DNA of 64,000 nucleotides. Origin: an uncultured Ruegeria sp. GTDB lineage: Bacteria > Pseudomonadota > Alphaproteobacteria > Rhodobacterales > Rhodobacteraceae. Position 1 is the stretch's first letter. Each line of letters opens with the position of its first letter. Below are positions 7,891 to 16,428 of this stretch, one piece after another. Both the position numbers and the translations under genes were made by a program. A model generated the notes under the pieces. It had not been told where the DNA came from and made no database searches. It worked only from the letters and a program-made list of their open reading frames with translations. Location of the stretch: the NCBI RefSeq assembly GCF_947500045.1, contig NZ_CANMQQ010000006.1, positions 62,001 to 126,000 on the forward strand, written 5' to 3'.

Positions 7891-9180
7891 TTAGTTTGCA
7901 AATCCCGTTATTCTCGGGATCGTCATGGATAGTGCCGGGATGTAAGTGATCAGGAAGATCACTATGATTTCGACTGCCAGAAACGGCAGGATCGCCTTGG
8001 CGATGGTTTCAACCCGTTCCCGCGACACGGCGGCAGCAACGAACAGCACGAGCCCCATGGGCGGCGTGGCCAGACCAACGGTCAGGTTGACGCTCATGAT
8101 GATCGCAAAATGGATCGGGTCCACACCGAGGCTGGTGAAGATGGGACCAAGGATCGGGCCAAGGATGATAATCGCGGGGCCTGCATCCAGGAACATGCCA
8201 ACAACGAACAACAGTAGGTTGATCAAGAACAGCAGGATCAGTGGATTTTCCGACAGGCTGAGGATAAGCGAGGCCAGCTGTTCTGGCGCATGGCTGAGGC
8301 TGACCACGGTCTTGAACGCCATCGCAGCACCAACCAGCAGCAGGACGACCGCCGAGGTCATGCCCGCGTTGCTGAGAATCTCAGGCACCTCTTTCAATGT
8401 CAGGGTGCGCAGGACAAAGAACCCGATGATGAACGCGTAGCCCACGGCCACCGCTGCAGCCTCGGTCGGGGTGAAGATGCCACCCAAAATGCCGCCCAGA
8501 ATGATCACAGGCGTCAGCAGTGGAAAGAAGGCCTTGAGACTGGCCTGACGACGCTCACCCCATGTGTATTTGCGACTGGCAACGGGGAAATCGTAGCGAT
8601 CGGCCATAACCTTGATCATCAGCATCAGGCCAACGCCAACCATCACCCCCGGCACGATGCCCGCAAGGAATAGCGCGGCCACGCTTTCGCCCATAACATA
8701 GGCATAGATGATCATGATGCCCGAGGGTGGGATGATCGGTCCGATCACCGAACTGGCCGCAGTGATCGCAGCCGCGAATTTGCGGGTATAGCCCTGTTTC
8801 TCCATCGCCGGGATCAGCATTGATCCAAGCGCCGAAGTGTCGGCTACGGCAGATCCAGACAGGCCGGCAAAAAGGATCGAGCTGAGTACATTCACATGCG
8901 CAAGGCCGCCCCGCAGGTGGCCCATCAGGGCCTGGCTAAACTCCACGAGGCGGATGGTGATACCGCCTCGGTTCATCAACTCTCCGGCCAGCATGAAAAA
9001 CGGGATCGCCATCAACGGAAAGCTGTCCATGCCGTTATAGACATTGCGGTAAAGCAACGTGATGTCGTTGGTCTGACCGCTGAGCCACAGTAATATGCCC
9101 GGAGCGGCCAGAAGCGCGAAGAAGACCGGTAGACCGATTAGCAGGAAGATCAGGAATGTGGGTAGGAACCAGATCAGCAT
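7891..9180 (-). CDS. TRAP transporter large permease (DctM family)
   Basis: A 429-residue polytopic membrane protein with about 12 hydrophobic segments. It carries the DctM hallmarks PFFMLAGELMNRGGI, SGSAVADTSALGSMLIPAM and GPIIPPSGIMIIYAYV. It moves the substrate with Na+ or H+ after delivery by the DctP receptor. Its ATG (9180) directly abuts the stop of the small permease gene (9181), as is usual for dctQ-dctM pairs. Confidence 0.93.
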   Translation of the reverse strand: MLIWFLPTFLIFLLIGLPVFFALLAAPGILLWLSGQTNDITLLYRNVYNGMDSFPLMAIPFFMLAGELMNRGGITIRLVEFSQALMGHLRGGLAHVNVLSSILFAGLSGSAVADTSALGSMLIPAMEKQGYTRKFAAAITAASSVIGPIIPPSGIMIIYAYVMGESVAALFLAGIVPGVMVGVGLMLMIKVMADRYDFPVASRKYTWGERRQASLKAFFPLLTPVIILGGILGGIFTPTEAAAVAVGYAFIIGFFVLRTLTLKEVPEILSNAGMTSAVVLLLVGAAMAFKTVVSLSHAPEQLASLILSLSENPLILLFLINLLLFVVGMFLDAGPAIIILGPILGPIFTSLGVDPIHFAIIMSVNLTVGLATPPMGLVLFVAAAVSRERVETIAKAILPFLAVEIIVIFLITYIPALSMTIPRITGFAN

Positions 9181-9768
9181 TTATTCGGCCCCCACTGCAG
9201 CTTCGGGAATTTCAGGCAGCAGATGCTCGCCACCAAGTAAGGTGACGACAGACCGCAGGACCAGTTCGATATTGACCAAGATCAGAAGGATGATCCCTAC
9301 CAGCAGCGATGCCATCATCCAGCTACGCGGAATGCGGTACCATTCATCGAACCCAAAAGAGGTGGGAAGATAGAGAGCCGCCGTGGCGAACCGGCCGCCA
9401 AAGCCAGTGACCTCGGACCAGCCAATATTGACTGCGACCAGCAGGACCACCAGCGAGATCAGCAGCAGAAACAGATTGAGCGATAGGCCAAGCACGCGTG
9501 GCAGGAAACGCTGCAACATATCGATGGCGACAAAGCCCCCGCGGCGGAACGCGGTGGGGGCCATCAGGCCAGTCATCCACAACATACAGAACCGCGCGGC
9601 CTCATCTGGCCAAGGCAGGGCGTTCCCCAGGACGTATCGAAAAAACACCTGGATCAGGATTGCGATGACCATGAATGCAATCGCAACAACACCAACCGCG
9701 CGGCCCAGACGCAGCGCGGTTTCGTTCACGAATGCAATCGGCGCCAGCGCCGATGCCAGTCCGCCCAT
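9181..9768 (-). CDS. TRAP transporter small permease (DctQ family)
   Basis: A 195-residue membrane protein with four predicted helices and the DctQ motif YVLGNALPWPDEAARFCMLW in the second segment. It forms the permease with the DctM protein. It is longer than many DctQ proteins because of a hydrophilic C-terminal tail. It follows the flavin reductase gene in the same operon (gap 53 bp). Confidence 0.9.
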   Translation of the reverse strand: MGGLASALAPIAFVNETALRLGRAVGVVAIAFMVIAILIQVFFRYVLGNALPWPDEAARFCMLWMTGLMAPTAFRRGGFVAIDMLQRFLPRVLGLSLNLFLLLISLVVLLVAVNIGWSEVTGFGGRFATAALYLPTSFGFDEWYRIPRSWMMASLLVGIILLILVNIELVLRSVVTLLGGEHLLPEIPEAAVGAE

Positions 9769-9821
9769 GCGGATCCTCCCACTGTCAGCCGCGAGTTTGC
9801 CCCGCGGTCGTCATATCGCGC

Positions 9822-10340
9822 TTAGGTTTTCGCGAATTGGCCGAGTTTTCCGGCAAAGAAGGTCAGCGCGTCTCCATCCGCCATGCTGACCTTCAGGACT
9901 TTACCCACCACGATCACGTGATCGCCTGCATCGTGATAAGCGTGCTGCTCGCATTCGAACCGGGCAAGACTACCCGGCAATAAAGGGGTGCCGTTTTCAC
10001 AACGATCATGTTCGATATCGCGTAGCGCATGGGCGTCTTTTGAACAGCCAAAGCAAAGCTCGGCCTGTTCGGCAGACAAAACATGCACACTGAAATGGCG
10101 CGCCCCATGAAAATACCGGAACCGGCGCGAATAGCGATCGCCTGCCCACATAACCAGCGGTGGATCCAGCGACAGGGACGAAAAGCTGTTGGCCGTAATG
10201 CAGATCGGGCCATCTTCGCTGTCGCAGGTCACCACCGTAACACCCGTGGCAAAGCGACCAAAAGCGTCACGCAGGGTTCTTGTGTCGCCCTTATGCGGGA
10301 TGAATGTGTTGGTCATGTCACGTGAGATTGCGTTCATCAT
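9822..10340 (-). CDS. Flavin reductase (FMN reductase of a two-component monooxygenase)
   Basis: A 172-residue flavin reductase-like protein. It has LRDAFGRFATGVTVVT, ITANSFSSLSLDPPLVMW (flavin-binding core), HFSVHVLSAEQ and a DHVIVVGKV strand close to the C-terminus. It would use NAD(P)H to reduce free FMN and pass FMNH2 to a monooxygenase. The obvious partner is the SsuD-like enzyme two genes upstream. The ATG overlaps the aldo/keto reductase stop by 4 bp (ATGA). In the sulfo-SMO pathway the equivalent is SmoA. The assignment to that role is inference. Confidence 0.88.
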   Translation of the reverse strand: MMNAISRDMTNTFIPHKGDTRTLRDAFGRFATGVTVVTCDSEDGPICITANSFSSLSLDPPLVMWAGDRYSRRFRYFHGARHFSVHVLSAEQAELCFGCSKDAHALRDIEHDRCENGTPLLPGSLARFECEQHAYHDAGDHVIVVGKVLKVSMADGDALTFFAGKLGQFAKT

Positions 10341-11227
10341 GGAACCTCATGCCCTAGCGCTGCCTCATACAGGCGGAACCAGCTTTCGCGGTCTAGTTTG
10401 ACTTTCAATGCGTCTGAGGCGCGCCTGATGCGGTCCAAGTTATTTGTCCCCAAAACCGGCAGGATGATCGCCGGATGCGCGAGTAAGAAGGCAACCGCAA
10501 CGGCAGCGCGATCCACTCCGAATTCCGCAGCTATCTCATCTGCTACGACACCAACCGGAGGGTTGCCGGCCATCAGGAGCCCCCCACCCAGCGGGGACCA
10601 CGCCATCAGTGGATGACCATGCTGCTGATGGAATACCAGATCGCCATTGGTAAACGGGCTAATCTCACCGAGAGAAATTTCAATCTGATTGGTGACCAAC
10701 TGCGTTTTCATCGCCGATTGCAGCAAAGACCAGTCCCATGGACGGAAGTTGGACACGCCAACTGCGCCGACCTTGCCGCTGGCAACAACTTCATCCAGTG
10801 CCGCGCCGGTTTCATGGTGATCCATGAGCGGATCAGGGCGGTGGATAAGCAGCAGGTCGATATGGTCGATTGCCATTTCCGACAATGACGTATCAACCGA
10901 TTTCAGAATATGCGCCCGCGAGGTGTCGTAGTATTTAACCTTGGCATCCGCATATCGCCCCATTGGCGCGACGATGTCACACTTGGTGACGATCTCCATC
11001 TTCTGGCGCAGCCTGGGATTGGCGCGCAAGGCGTTGCCTAAAACGGCCTCAGCCGCGTATCCGCCGTAGATGTCGGCCTGATCGAAGGTGGTGATACCCT
11101 GATCCAGACAAGCCTGAATCTTGGCCTCCACATGCGCGGTCGACGTATCGCTGTCATCACCCAAGCGCCACATGCCATAGACAAGGCGGCTCATTTCCAG
11201 CGTGTCAGATAGTTTCACACGTTGCAT
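10337..11227 (-). CDS. Aldo/keto reductase, YdhF/SmoB-type
   Basis: A 296-residue AKR TIM barrel. The active-site tetrad is visible: Asp and Tyr in DQADIYGG, Lys in EIVTKCDIV, His in LLLIHRPDPLMDHHETG. The NADPH site includes VSNFRPWDWSLLQSA, TNQIEIS, WSPLGGG and LGTNNLDRIRRA. The closest groups I can recall are E. coli YdhF and the SmoB reductase of Agrobacterium, which reduces 6-oxo-glucose to glucose in sulfoquinovose breakdown. It lies between a flavin reductase and an SsuD-like monooxygenase, with a 1-bp TGATG overlap upstream and ATGA overlap downstream, which supports a linked pathway. The aldehyde substrate is inferred. Confidence 0.88.
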   Translation of the reverse strand: MQRVKLSDTLEMSRLVYGMWRLGDDSDTSTAHVEAKIQACLDQGITTFDQADIYGGYAAEAVLGNALRANPRLRQKMEIVTKCDIVAPMGRYADAKVKYYDTSRAHILKSVDTSLSEMAIDHIDLLLIHRPDPLMDHHETGAALDEVVASGKVGAVGVSNFRPWDWSLLQSAMKTQLVTNQIEISLGEISPFTNGDLVFHQQHGHPLMAWSPLGGGLLMAGNPPVGVVADEIAAEFGVDRAAVAVAFLLAHPAIILPVLGTNNLDRIRRASDALKVKLDRESWFRLYEAALGHEVP

Positions 11228-12381
11228 CAGCGACGAACTCCATTTCCCAGCGGGGTCGCCGGGGTGGTTGCAGGCACGCGCCCGTAGGCTTCGGGAAGCG
11301 AGCAGGTTTTCAGGTTGGGCATCACGCGGGCACCAAAATGTTTGGCTTCGTCCATGTGCGGATAGCCCGAGAAGATGAAGGCACGGATGCCCATCTTCTG
11401 GTACTCTTCGATCTTAGACATAACCTGATCGGTCGATCCGACCAGCGCCGCACCACAGCCAGACCGCGCGCGCCCCACACCCGTCCACAGGCCGGGTTCG
11501 ACATAGCCATATTCATCTGCCAGATCGCGGTTCTTGGACTGATGCGCCACGCCCAACGAGGTCGCATCCAGCGCCCGTTCGCGGATGGCGCGGCCATAGT
11601 CGTCATCCAGTTTCGAGACGATGTGGTCCGCGTATTCCTGTGCTTCGGCCTCGGTATCCCGAACGATCATGTGTACGCGCAAGCCGTAATCCAACGTCCG
11701 GTTGTAGTTTTCAGCGACAGTGTGAACTGCTTTCATCCGCTCGGCCAATTGATCCTTGGTTTCCGGCCACATCAGATAAACGTCACAATGCTCGCCGCAC
11801 AGATCCAGAGCAGATGGTGAGTAGCCACCAAAATAGAGCAGCGGACCACCGGTCTGAAAAGGCCGGGCCGGATCAGCGGTCAGGCCCGAGAAGTTGTAGA
11901 CCTCGCCCGCATGGTTGATCTCGTCCTGTGTCCAGGCCTGTTTCAGAATCTCGACCACTTCGCGCGACCGTTGATATCGGTAGGCGCTGTCAGCTTTCTC
12001 GCCAGGGAAATCGGACGAGATGATGTTGACCGTCAGCCGCCCTTTCAGCATGTGATCGAGCGTTGCGATGGTGCGGGCCAGCATGATGGGCTGCATCTCA
12101 CCACAACGCACGGCGGCCAGCAGGTTGATCTTTTCGGTGATCGGCGCGCAACCTGCGACAAAGCTCAGCGTGTCCTGACCGACCTGATAAGACGACGGGC
12201 ACAGGATGTTGCGGAACCCTTGCGCCTCGGCCTCTTTCACGATGCTGGAACAATGGTCCCAACTTGACCGCAGATCGCCATCGGGCAGCCCGAGGAACTG
12301 ATAATCATCCGAGCAGAGCGCAGCAAACCACGAAACCTCGGCCGCATCCAGATCGGGGGATGTGATGGGGACGATGGTCAT
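11227..12381 (-). CDS. LLM-class (SsuD-like) flavin-dependent monooxygenase, candidate sulfo-sugar monooxygenase
   Basis: A 384-residue bacterial-luciferase-like monooxygenase. Features: VSWFAAL at the N-terminus, the SsuD-type LLAAVRCGEMQPIMLARTIAT and GRLTVNIISSD, LLYFGGYSPSALDL (FMN phosphate region), and GIRAFIFSGYPHMDEA at the C-terminus. These enzymes use FMNH2 and O2 to cleave a C-S bond, giving sulfite and an aldehyde. The start at 12381 has GGAG 10 nt upstream; the longer frame to 12426 lacks one. It is the first gene of an operon with an aldo/keto reductase and a flavin reductase, the same trio as smoC-smoB-smoA of the sulfoquinovose monooxygenase pathway. A plain alkanesulfonate monooxygenase is the alternative. 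Confidence 0.85.
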   Translation of the reverse strand: MTIVPITSPDLDAAEVSWFAALCSDDYQFLGLPDGDLRSSWDHCSSIVKEAEAQGFRNILCPSSYQVGQDTLSFVAGCAPITEKINLLAAVRCGEMQPIMLARTIATLDHMLKGRLTVNIISSDFPGEKADSAYRYQRSREVVEILKQAWTQDEINHAGEVYNFSGLTADPARPFQTGGPLLYFGGYSPSALDLCGEHCDVYLMWPETKDQLAERMKAVHTVAENYNRTLDYGLRVHMIVRDTEAEAQEYADHIVSKLDDDYGRAIRERALDATSLGVAHQSKNRDLADEYGYVEPGLWTGVGRARSGCGAALVGSTDQVMSKIEEYQKMGIRAFIFSGYPHMDEAKHFGARVMPNLKTCSLPEAYGRVPATTPATPLGNGVRR

Positions 12382-12430
12382 TTGATTCGCGCTCCGTGCA
12401 TCTTTTACTTTTCTCTTGCGTAGCAATCAC

Positions 12431-12446
12431 ATTGATGTAGATCAAT
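12431..12446. promoter_or_regulatory. Candidate operator in the monooxygenase/GntR divergent promoter
   Basis: A perfect inverted repeat ATTGATgtagATCAAT lies in the 105-bp gap between the divergent SsuD-like monooxygenase and GntR genes. A third copy of the half-site, ATCAAT, follows at 12452-12457. Position and symmetry fit a site for the adjacent GntR/UTRA regulator. Inference only. Confidence 0.5.
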
Positions 12447-12486
12447 AGTGTATCAATTTTTCCCGCGACCGAATGAAGCGCCCTCG

Positions 12487-13197
12487 ATGACCTCCAACAG
12501 CCGCAACCCCAATGCCCTGCCGATCTATGTCCAGATCTCAGAGCTGCTGATCCGTGATATCGCGGCAGGTCGTCTGATCGATGGCGAGCGTCTGCCACCC
12601 GAGCGGGATATGGCAATCAATCTGAAGGTCTCAGTAGGCACGTTGCGAAAATCGCTCGCCGAGCTTGAGAAAAAAGGCATGTTGGAGCGCATTCAGGGTT
12701 CGGGCAATTACATCCGCGAAACCGGAACCCAGAACAGTGTCTACGCCATGTTCCGGCTGGAACTGCCTGAAGGCGGAGGTTTGCCGCGCGCCGATGTCTT
12801 GTCGGTTGAACACCTGGAAAAACCCTCAGATCTGCCAGAATTTGGCCAGTCGAAATACGCATCGCGGGTGCGTCGGATGCGCTATCTGAATGACACAATC
12901 ATCGCTGTCGAAGAAATCTGGTTGGACGAATCAGCCGGAACCATCGATCAGAGCCTGCTGTCTGACTCATTGTATCGCTATTATCAGCAACAGCTCGGCT
13001 TCTGGATCACACGGGCCGAGGACCGCGTTTCGGTAGGCGCATTGCCCGACTGGACGCCCAGCGGCTTCACCAAACCCGCGGGCCAGACGGCTGGGTTCAT
13101 CGAACGATTCAGTTGGTCTGAGAATGCTGAACCCGTCGAGTTTTCAAAAACATGGTTCGACCCGGATCGGGCCACATACGTCCAACGCCTGAAGTAA
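12487..13197 (+). CDS. GntR-family (HutC/UTRA) transcriptional regulator
   Basis: A 236-residue regulator. The N-terminal winged helix has PIYVQISELLIRDIAAGRL, GERLPPERDMAINLKVSVGT and RKSLAELEKKGMLERIQGSG. The C-terminal UTRA effector domain starts near residue 80 (RMRYLNDTIIAVEEIWLDE, FSKTWFDPDRATYVQRL). HutC-type regulators bind a small metabolite and usually repress neighbouring genes. I used the ATG at 12487 (MTSNSRNPNALPIYVQ) rather than 12448. It is divergent from the monooxygenase operon and 12 bp ahead of the Gfo/Idh/MocA gene, so it probably controls both. The inducer could be a sulfo-sugar or its product. Confidence 0.88.
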   Translation: MTSNSRNPNALPIYVQISELLIRDIAAGRLIDGERLPPERDMAINLKVSVGTLRKSLAELEKKGMLERIQGSGNYIRETGTQNSVYAMFRLELPEGGGLPRADVLSVEHLEKPSDLPEFGQSKYASRVRRMRYLNDTIIAVEEIWLDESAGTIDQSLLSDSLYRYYQQQLGFWITRAEDRVSVGALPDWTPSGFTKPAGQTAGFIERFSWSENAEPVEFSKTWFDPDRATYVQRLK

Positions 13198-13209
13198 AAG
13201 GAACTGCGC

Positions 13210-14310
13210 ATGACCCGGACCATCAATTACGGGCTGATCGGATGTGGTATGATGGGGCAGGAACACCTGCACAATATCGCTCTGCTAAAGGGCACACGTG
13301 TTGCCGCAATACGGGAGCCTGACGCGGAGATGGCACAAACGGCGAAGGCCATCGCGCCCGAGGCGCAGATGGTTTCGTCCATTCAAGATCTTCTGGCGAT
13401 CAGTGATCTGGATTGTCTTGTGATTGCCAGCCCCAACCACTTGCATGTCGAACAGCTGGCCGAGATTGCTAAGACCCGCCCCCTGCCCCTGCTGATCGAG
13501 AAACCTCTGTTCACCGATCCCGCCGATCTTGACCGGCTTGAGGAGTTGGAACGCAGCTATCCTCACCCGATTTGGGTTGCGATGGAATATCGCTATATGC
13601 CACCCATCGCCGCGCTGATCGACAAAGCTGAAACCACCAGCGGTGGGGTCAAAATGCTTTCGATCCGCGAACATCGCTTCCCGTTCCTGGAAAAAGTCGG
13701 CGACTGGAACCGATTTAGTCGCAACACCGGTGGGACTTTCGTCGAGAAATGCTGCCATTTCTTTGACCTCATGCGCCTGATCCTGCAATCCGACCCTGTG
13801 CGGGTTTCAGCAAGCGGCGGACAAGCCGTCAATCACTTGGACGAGGAGTATGGCGGCGAGACTCCGGACATACTGGACCACGGCTATGTCATCGTCGATT
13901 TCGCCTCAGGTGCACGCGCCATGTTGGAGCTTTGCATGTTTGCTGAAGGCGCACGCTATCAGGAGGAGATCTCGGCTATCGGGCCCAAAGCCAAAATCGA
14001 AGCGCTGGTGCCTGGCCCTGGTCGGTTTTGGCCGGGGCATCTGGGTGACGCGCCTGTGCCACAGCTGATCACTAGCCCACGCTCACCGAAAGGCCCTGTC
14101 AAACAAGACATCCCGGTTGAACCGGAATTGCTGGCTGCAGGCGACCACAACGGTTCGACCTATTACCAGCACAAAGGCTTTCTGGAACTGGTCAGGGGGG
14201 AACGCGCGGTGCCCGAAGTCACTCTGCGGGATGGGATATGGGCTGTCCGCATCGGGCTCGCCGCGCAACAAGCGGCCGAACATGGCCGAACGATTAGCCT
14301 GATTGGATAG
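13210..14310 (+). CDS. Gfo/Idh/MocA-family protein; candidate NAD-dependent sulfoquinovosidase (GH188-like) or sugar dehydrogenase
   Basis: A 366-residue protein with an N-terminal Rossmann fold (YGLIGCGMMGQEHL), IASPNHLH, LLIEKPLF (the family EKP motif) and a C-terminal domain with NRFSRNTGGTFVEKCCHFFD. Family members oxidise sugars with NAD(P), and some are NAD-dependent glycosidases. A family of NAD-dependent sulfoquinovosidases (GH188) has this fold and occurs with sulfoquinovose genes. Here no GH31-type sulfoquinovosidase is present, so this protein may release sulfoquinovose from its glycosides. It follows the GntR gene with a 12-bp gap. Fold: certain. Glycosidase role: inference, with dehydrogenase as the alternative. 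Confidence 0.82.
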   Translation: MTRTINYGLIGCGMMGQEHLHNIALLKGTRVAAIREPDAEMAQTAKAIAPEAQMVSSIQDLLAISDLDCLVIASPNHLHVEQLAEIAKTRPLPLLIEKPLFTDPADLDRLEELERSYPHPIWVAMEYRYMPPIAALIDKAETTSGGVKMLSIREHRFPFLEKVGDWNRFSRNTGGTFVEKCCHFFDLMRLILQSDPVRVSASGGQAVNHLDEEYGGETPDILDHGYVIVDFASGARAMLELCMFAEGARYQEEISAIGPKAKIEALVPGPGRFWPGHLGDAPVPQLITSPRSPKGPVKQDIPVEPELLAAGDHNGSTYYQHKGFLELVRGERAVPEVTLRDGIWAVRIGLAAQQAAEHGRTISLIG

Positions 14311-14319
14311 ACGATAAAG

Positions 14320-16212
14320 TCAGAATATCACGTTGAGCATCAACAGCGAGACGATCAGAAAAATGATCGTCATGATCCCACCTGAACGGACGAAATCCAT
14401 CACCTTATACCCCGCTGGCCCCATGATCAGCGCGTTGACCTGATGGGTGGGAATAATGAAGCTGTTCGAGGTCGAGATCGCAACGGTCAACGCAAAGACC
14501 GCAGGATTGGCACCCGCGGCAACCGCGATTGAAACCGCAAGCGGCACCAAAAGCACGGTGGCCCCCACGTTTGACATAACCAGAGAAAACGCTGTCGCCA
14601 GAATTGCAACCCCGGCCTGAAGTGCCCAGATCGGCCATCCATCTAGGATGATCATGATCTGCTGCGCAATCCATGCTGCAGTTCCTGTATTCTGCACCGC
14701 CTGACCTAGGGGGATCAGACACGCCAGCAGAAAGACCGTGTTCCATCCGACCGCCCGGTACGCCTCATCCACGCTTAGCACACGGGACAGCATCATACCC
14801 GCAGCACCGGTCAGCAGACAAAGCGACAACCGCACATCCGTGAACAGGATCAGCGACAATGAGATCACGAAAAAGCCAAGAGCCCAGCCAACCTTTTGTG
14901 GGCGCAGTTCATCCTGTGGGAAGTCTGACGTGACAACTACAAAATCCGGGTCACGCTTGATCCGCATAAGGTTATCCCAGCGGGTATGGGCAACCAACAT
15001 GTCACCAGCCTTGAATTCTTCGAGGCCTATTTGCGTGGATTCATGCGTCTCGGTCTCTACATGGCTCAGCGTTTCCTCTCCCCTGTGGATGGCAAGCAGA
15101 GACATTCCATAGGTTTTGCGAAACAGCAGTTCACGAGGGCACTTCCCGATCAATTTGCTATCGGGTGTCACGACTACTTCGGCTATCCCGGCATTTGTCG
15201 GCGCAAATTCTTCAACAAAAACATCCAGATCAGGCAGAACGGTCAGCCCGTATTTTTCGGCAAATTCCTCAACAACCCATCGCCGTCCGACAATTGCCAG
15301 TCGGCAAGGCGCGGCGATCTCGGCCGTCAAAACCTGCACCATCGAGGTCTTGCCCCGATAAAATGTTGAAATGATATAGAGATGATTTTCAAAGTTGATA
15401 TCGGCCAAAATTTTCCCGACCAACGGGCTGTCTGCCGGAACCACAACTTCAAAAACATCAGCTTTCAGCCCGTAAACTCGCTGAAGATATTCCTGTGTTC
15501 CTCGACCGGTCCCGGTACTGTCCGAGCCAGCAGCACTTGGCAGCACCCAACGGCCCAGCAACAGGAAATACGCAATACCTGTCAAAATAAGCACCGCACC
15601 AATGGGCGTCACCGAGAAGAGCCCGAAAGGCTCCATCTGCTGTGCTTCGGGTAAACCTTCGTTAGCTGTCTGGATCAGATCATTCAGTAGGATCAGTGGC
15701 GACGACCCAACCATCGTCATCGTCCCGCCCAAGATTGCACAGAAACCCATCGGCATGAGCAAACGCGACAAAGGAATTCCCGATCTCGACGAGATGCGGC
15801 TGACCACTGGCAGGAACAGAGCAGCAGCGCCGACATTCTGCATAAATGACGAGATAACCCCAACAGTGCCTGAAATGATGGGCAATACCCGGCCTTCTGA
15901 TTTGCCGCCATATTTCAGAATTACCGAGGCAACTTTGTTCATCAGCCCCGTCTTGTCCAAGCCCGCGCCAACGATCATCACCGCAATAATGGAAATGACC
16001 GCGTTTGATGCAAAACCATCAAACAGATGCGGCACGTCGGCCAAATTCTCAAGCCCGGGCGCATAGCTCAACAAGCCGACAATGACTAAAACGAGAATGG
16101 CAGAGAGATCGATCCTGACGATTTCGGACACAAACAAGAAAACAGTGAACGCCAAAAGCCCGGACACCACGGCCATTTCGTAAGTAAATGCCAATTGCTC
16201 CACTAGGGTCAC
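14320..16212 (-). CDS. SLC13/DASS-type anion transporter with two TrkA-C (RCK_C) domains
   Basis: A 630-residue membrane protein. Two groups of helices (residues about 15-195 and 420-630) flank a cytoplasmic insert of about 200 residues with two RCK_C-like units (VVVPADSPLVGKILADINF and VVVTPDSKLIGKCPRELLF). Signature segments are SSFMQNVGAAALFLPVV and AISTSNSFIIPTHQVNALI. This architecture is found in transporters annotated for sulfate and other divalent anions. The gene converges on the Gfo/Idh/MocA gene with only 9 bp between stops. Sulfite or sulfate handling after desulfonation is an attractive reading, but the ion and the direction are not shown by the sequence. Confidence 0.85.
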   Translation of the reverse strand: MTLVEQLAFTYEMAVVSGLLAFTVFLFVSEIVRIDLSAILVLVIVGLLSYAPGLENLADVPHLFDGFASNAVISIIAVMIVGAGLDKTGLMNKVASVILKYGGKSEGRVLPIISGTVGVISSFMQNVGAAALFLPVVSRISSRSGIPLSRLLMPMGFCAILGGTMTMVGSSPLILLNDLIQTANEGLPEAQQMEPFGLFSVTPIGAVLILTGIAYFLLLGRWVLPSAAGSDSTGTGRGTQEYLQRVYGLKADVFEVVVPADSPLVGKILADINFENHLYIISTFYRGKTSMVQVLTAEIAAPCRLAIVGRRWVVEEFAEKYGLTVLPDLDVFVEEFAPTNAGIAEVVVTPDSKLIGKCPRELLFRKTYGMSLLAIHRGEETLSHVETETHESTQIGLEEFKAGDMLVAHTRWDNLMRIKRDPDFVVVTSDFPQDELRPQKVGWALGFFVISLSLILFTDVRLSLCLLTGAAGMMLSRVLSVDEAYRAVGWNTVFLLACLIPLGQAVQNTGTAAWIAQQIMIILDGWPIWALQAGVAILATAFSLVMSNVGATVLLVPLAVSIAVAAGANPAVFALTVAISTSNSFIIPTHQVNALIMGPAGYKVMDFVRSGGIMTIIFLIVSLLMLNVIF

Positions 16213-16428
16213 CAGGCCTCAATCGTGAACTTAATTAACATTTCTAGGCAATTGACCCGTGTCTGTCATGGTTTTTGTGATCGTTGAACGAAATCAAAGC
16301 TCCTATCATTTATTGCCCGCATCGATATCGACAGATATGAACTTGAGAATACCCAGCCACTGATGACGAAGCCGTATCACGATTTCAGAGAAAAGGGTGT
16401 GCCGTGCAAAGATGTGACAGAAACTTTC

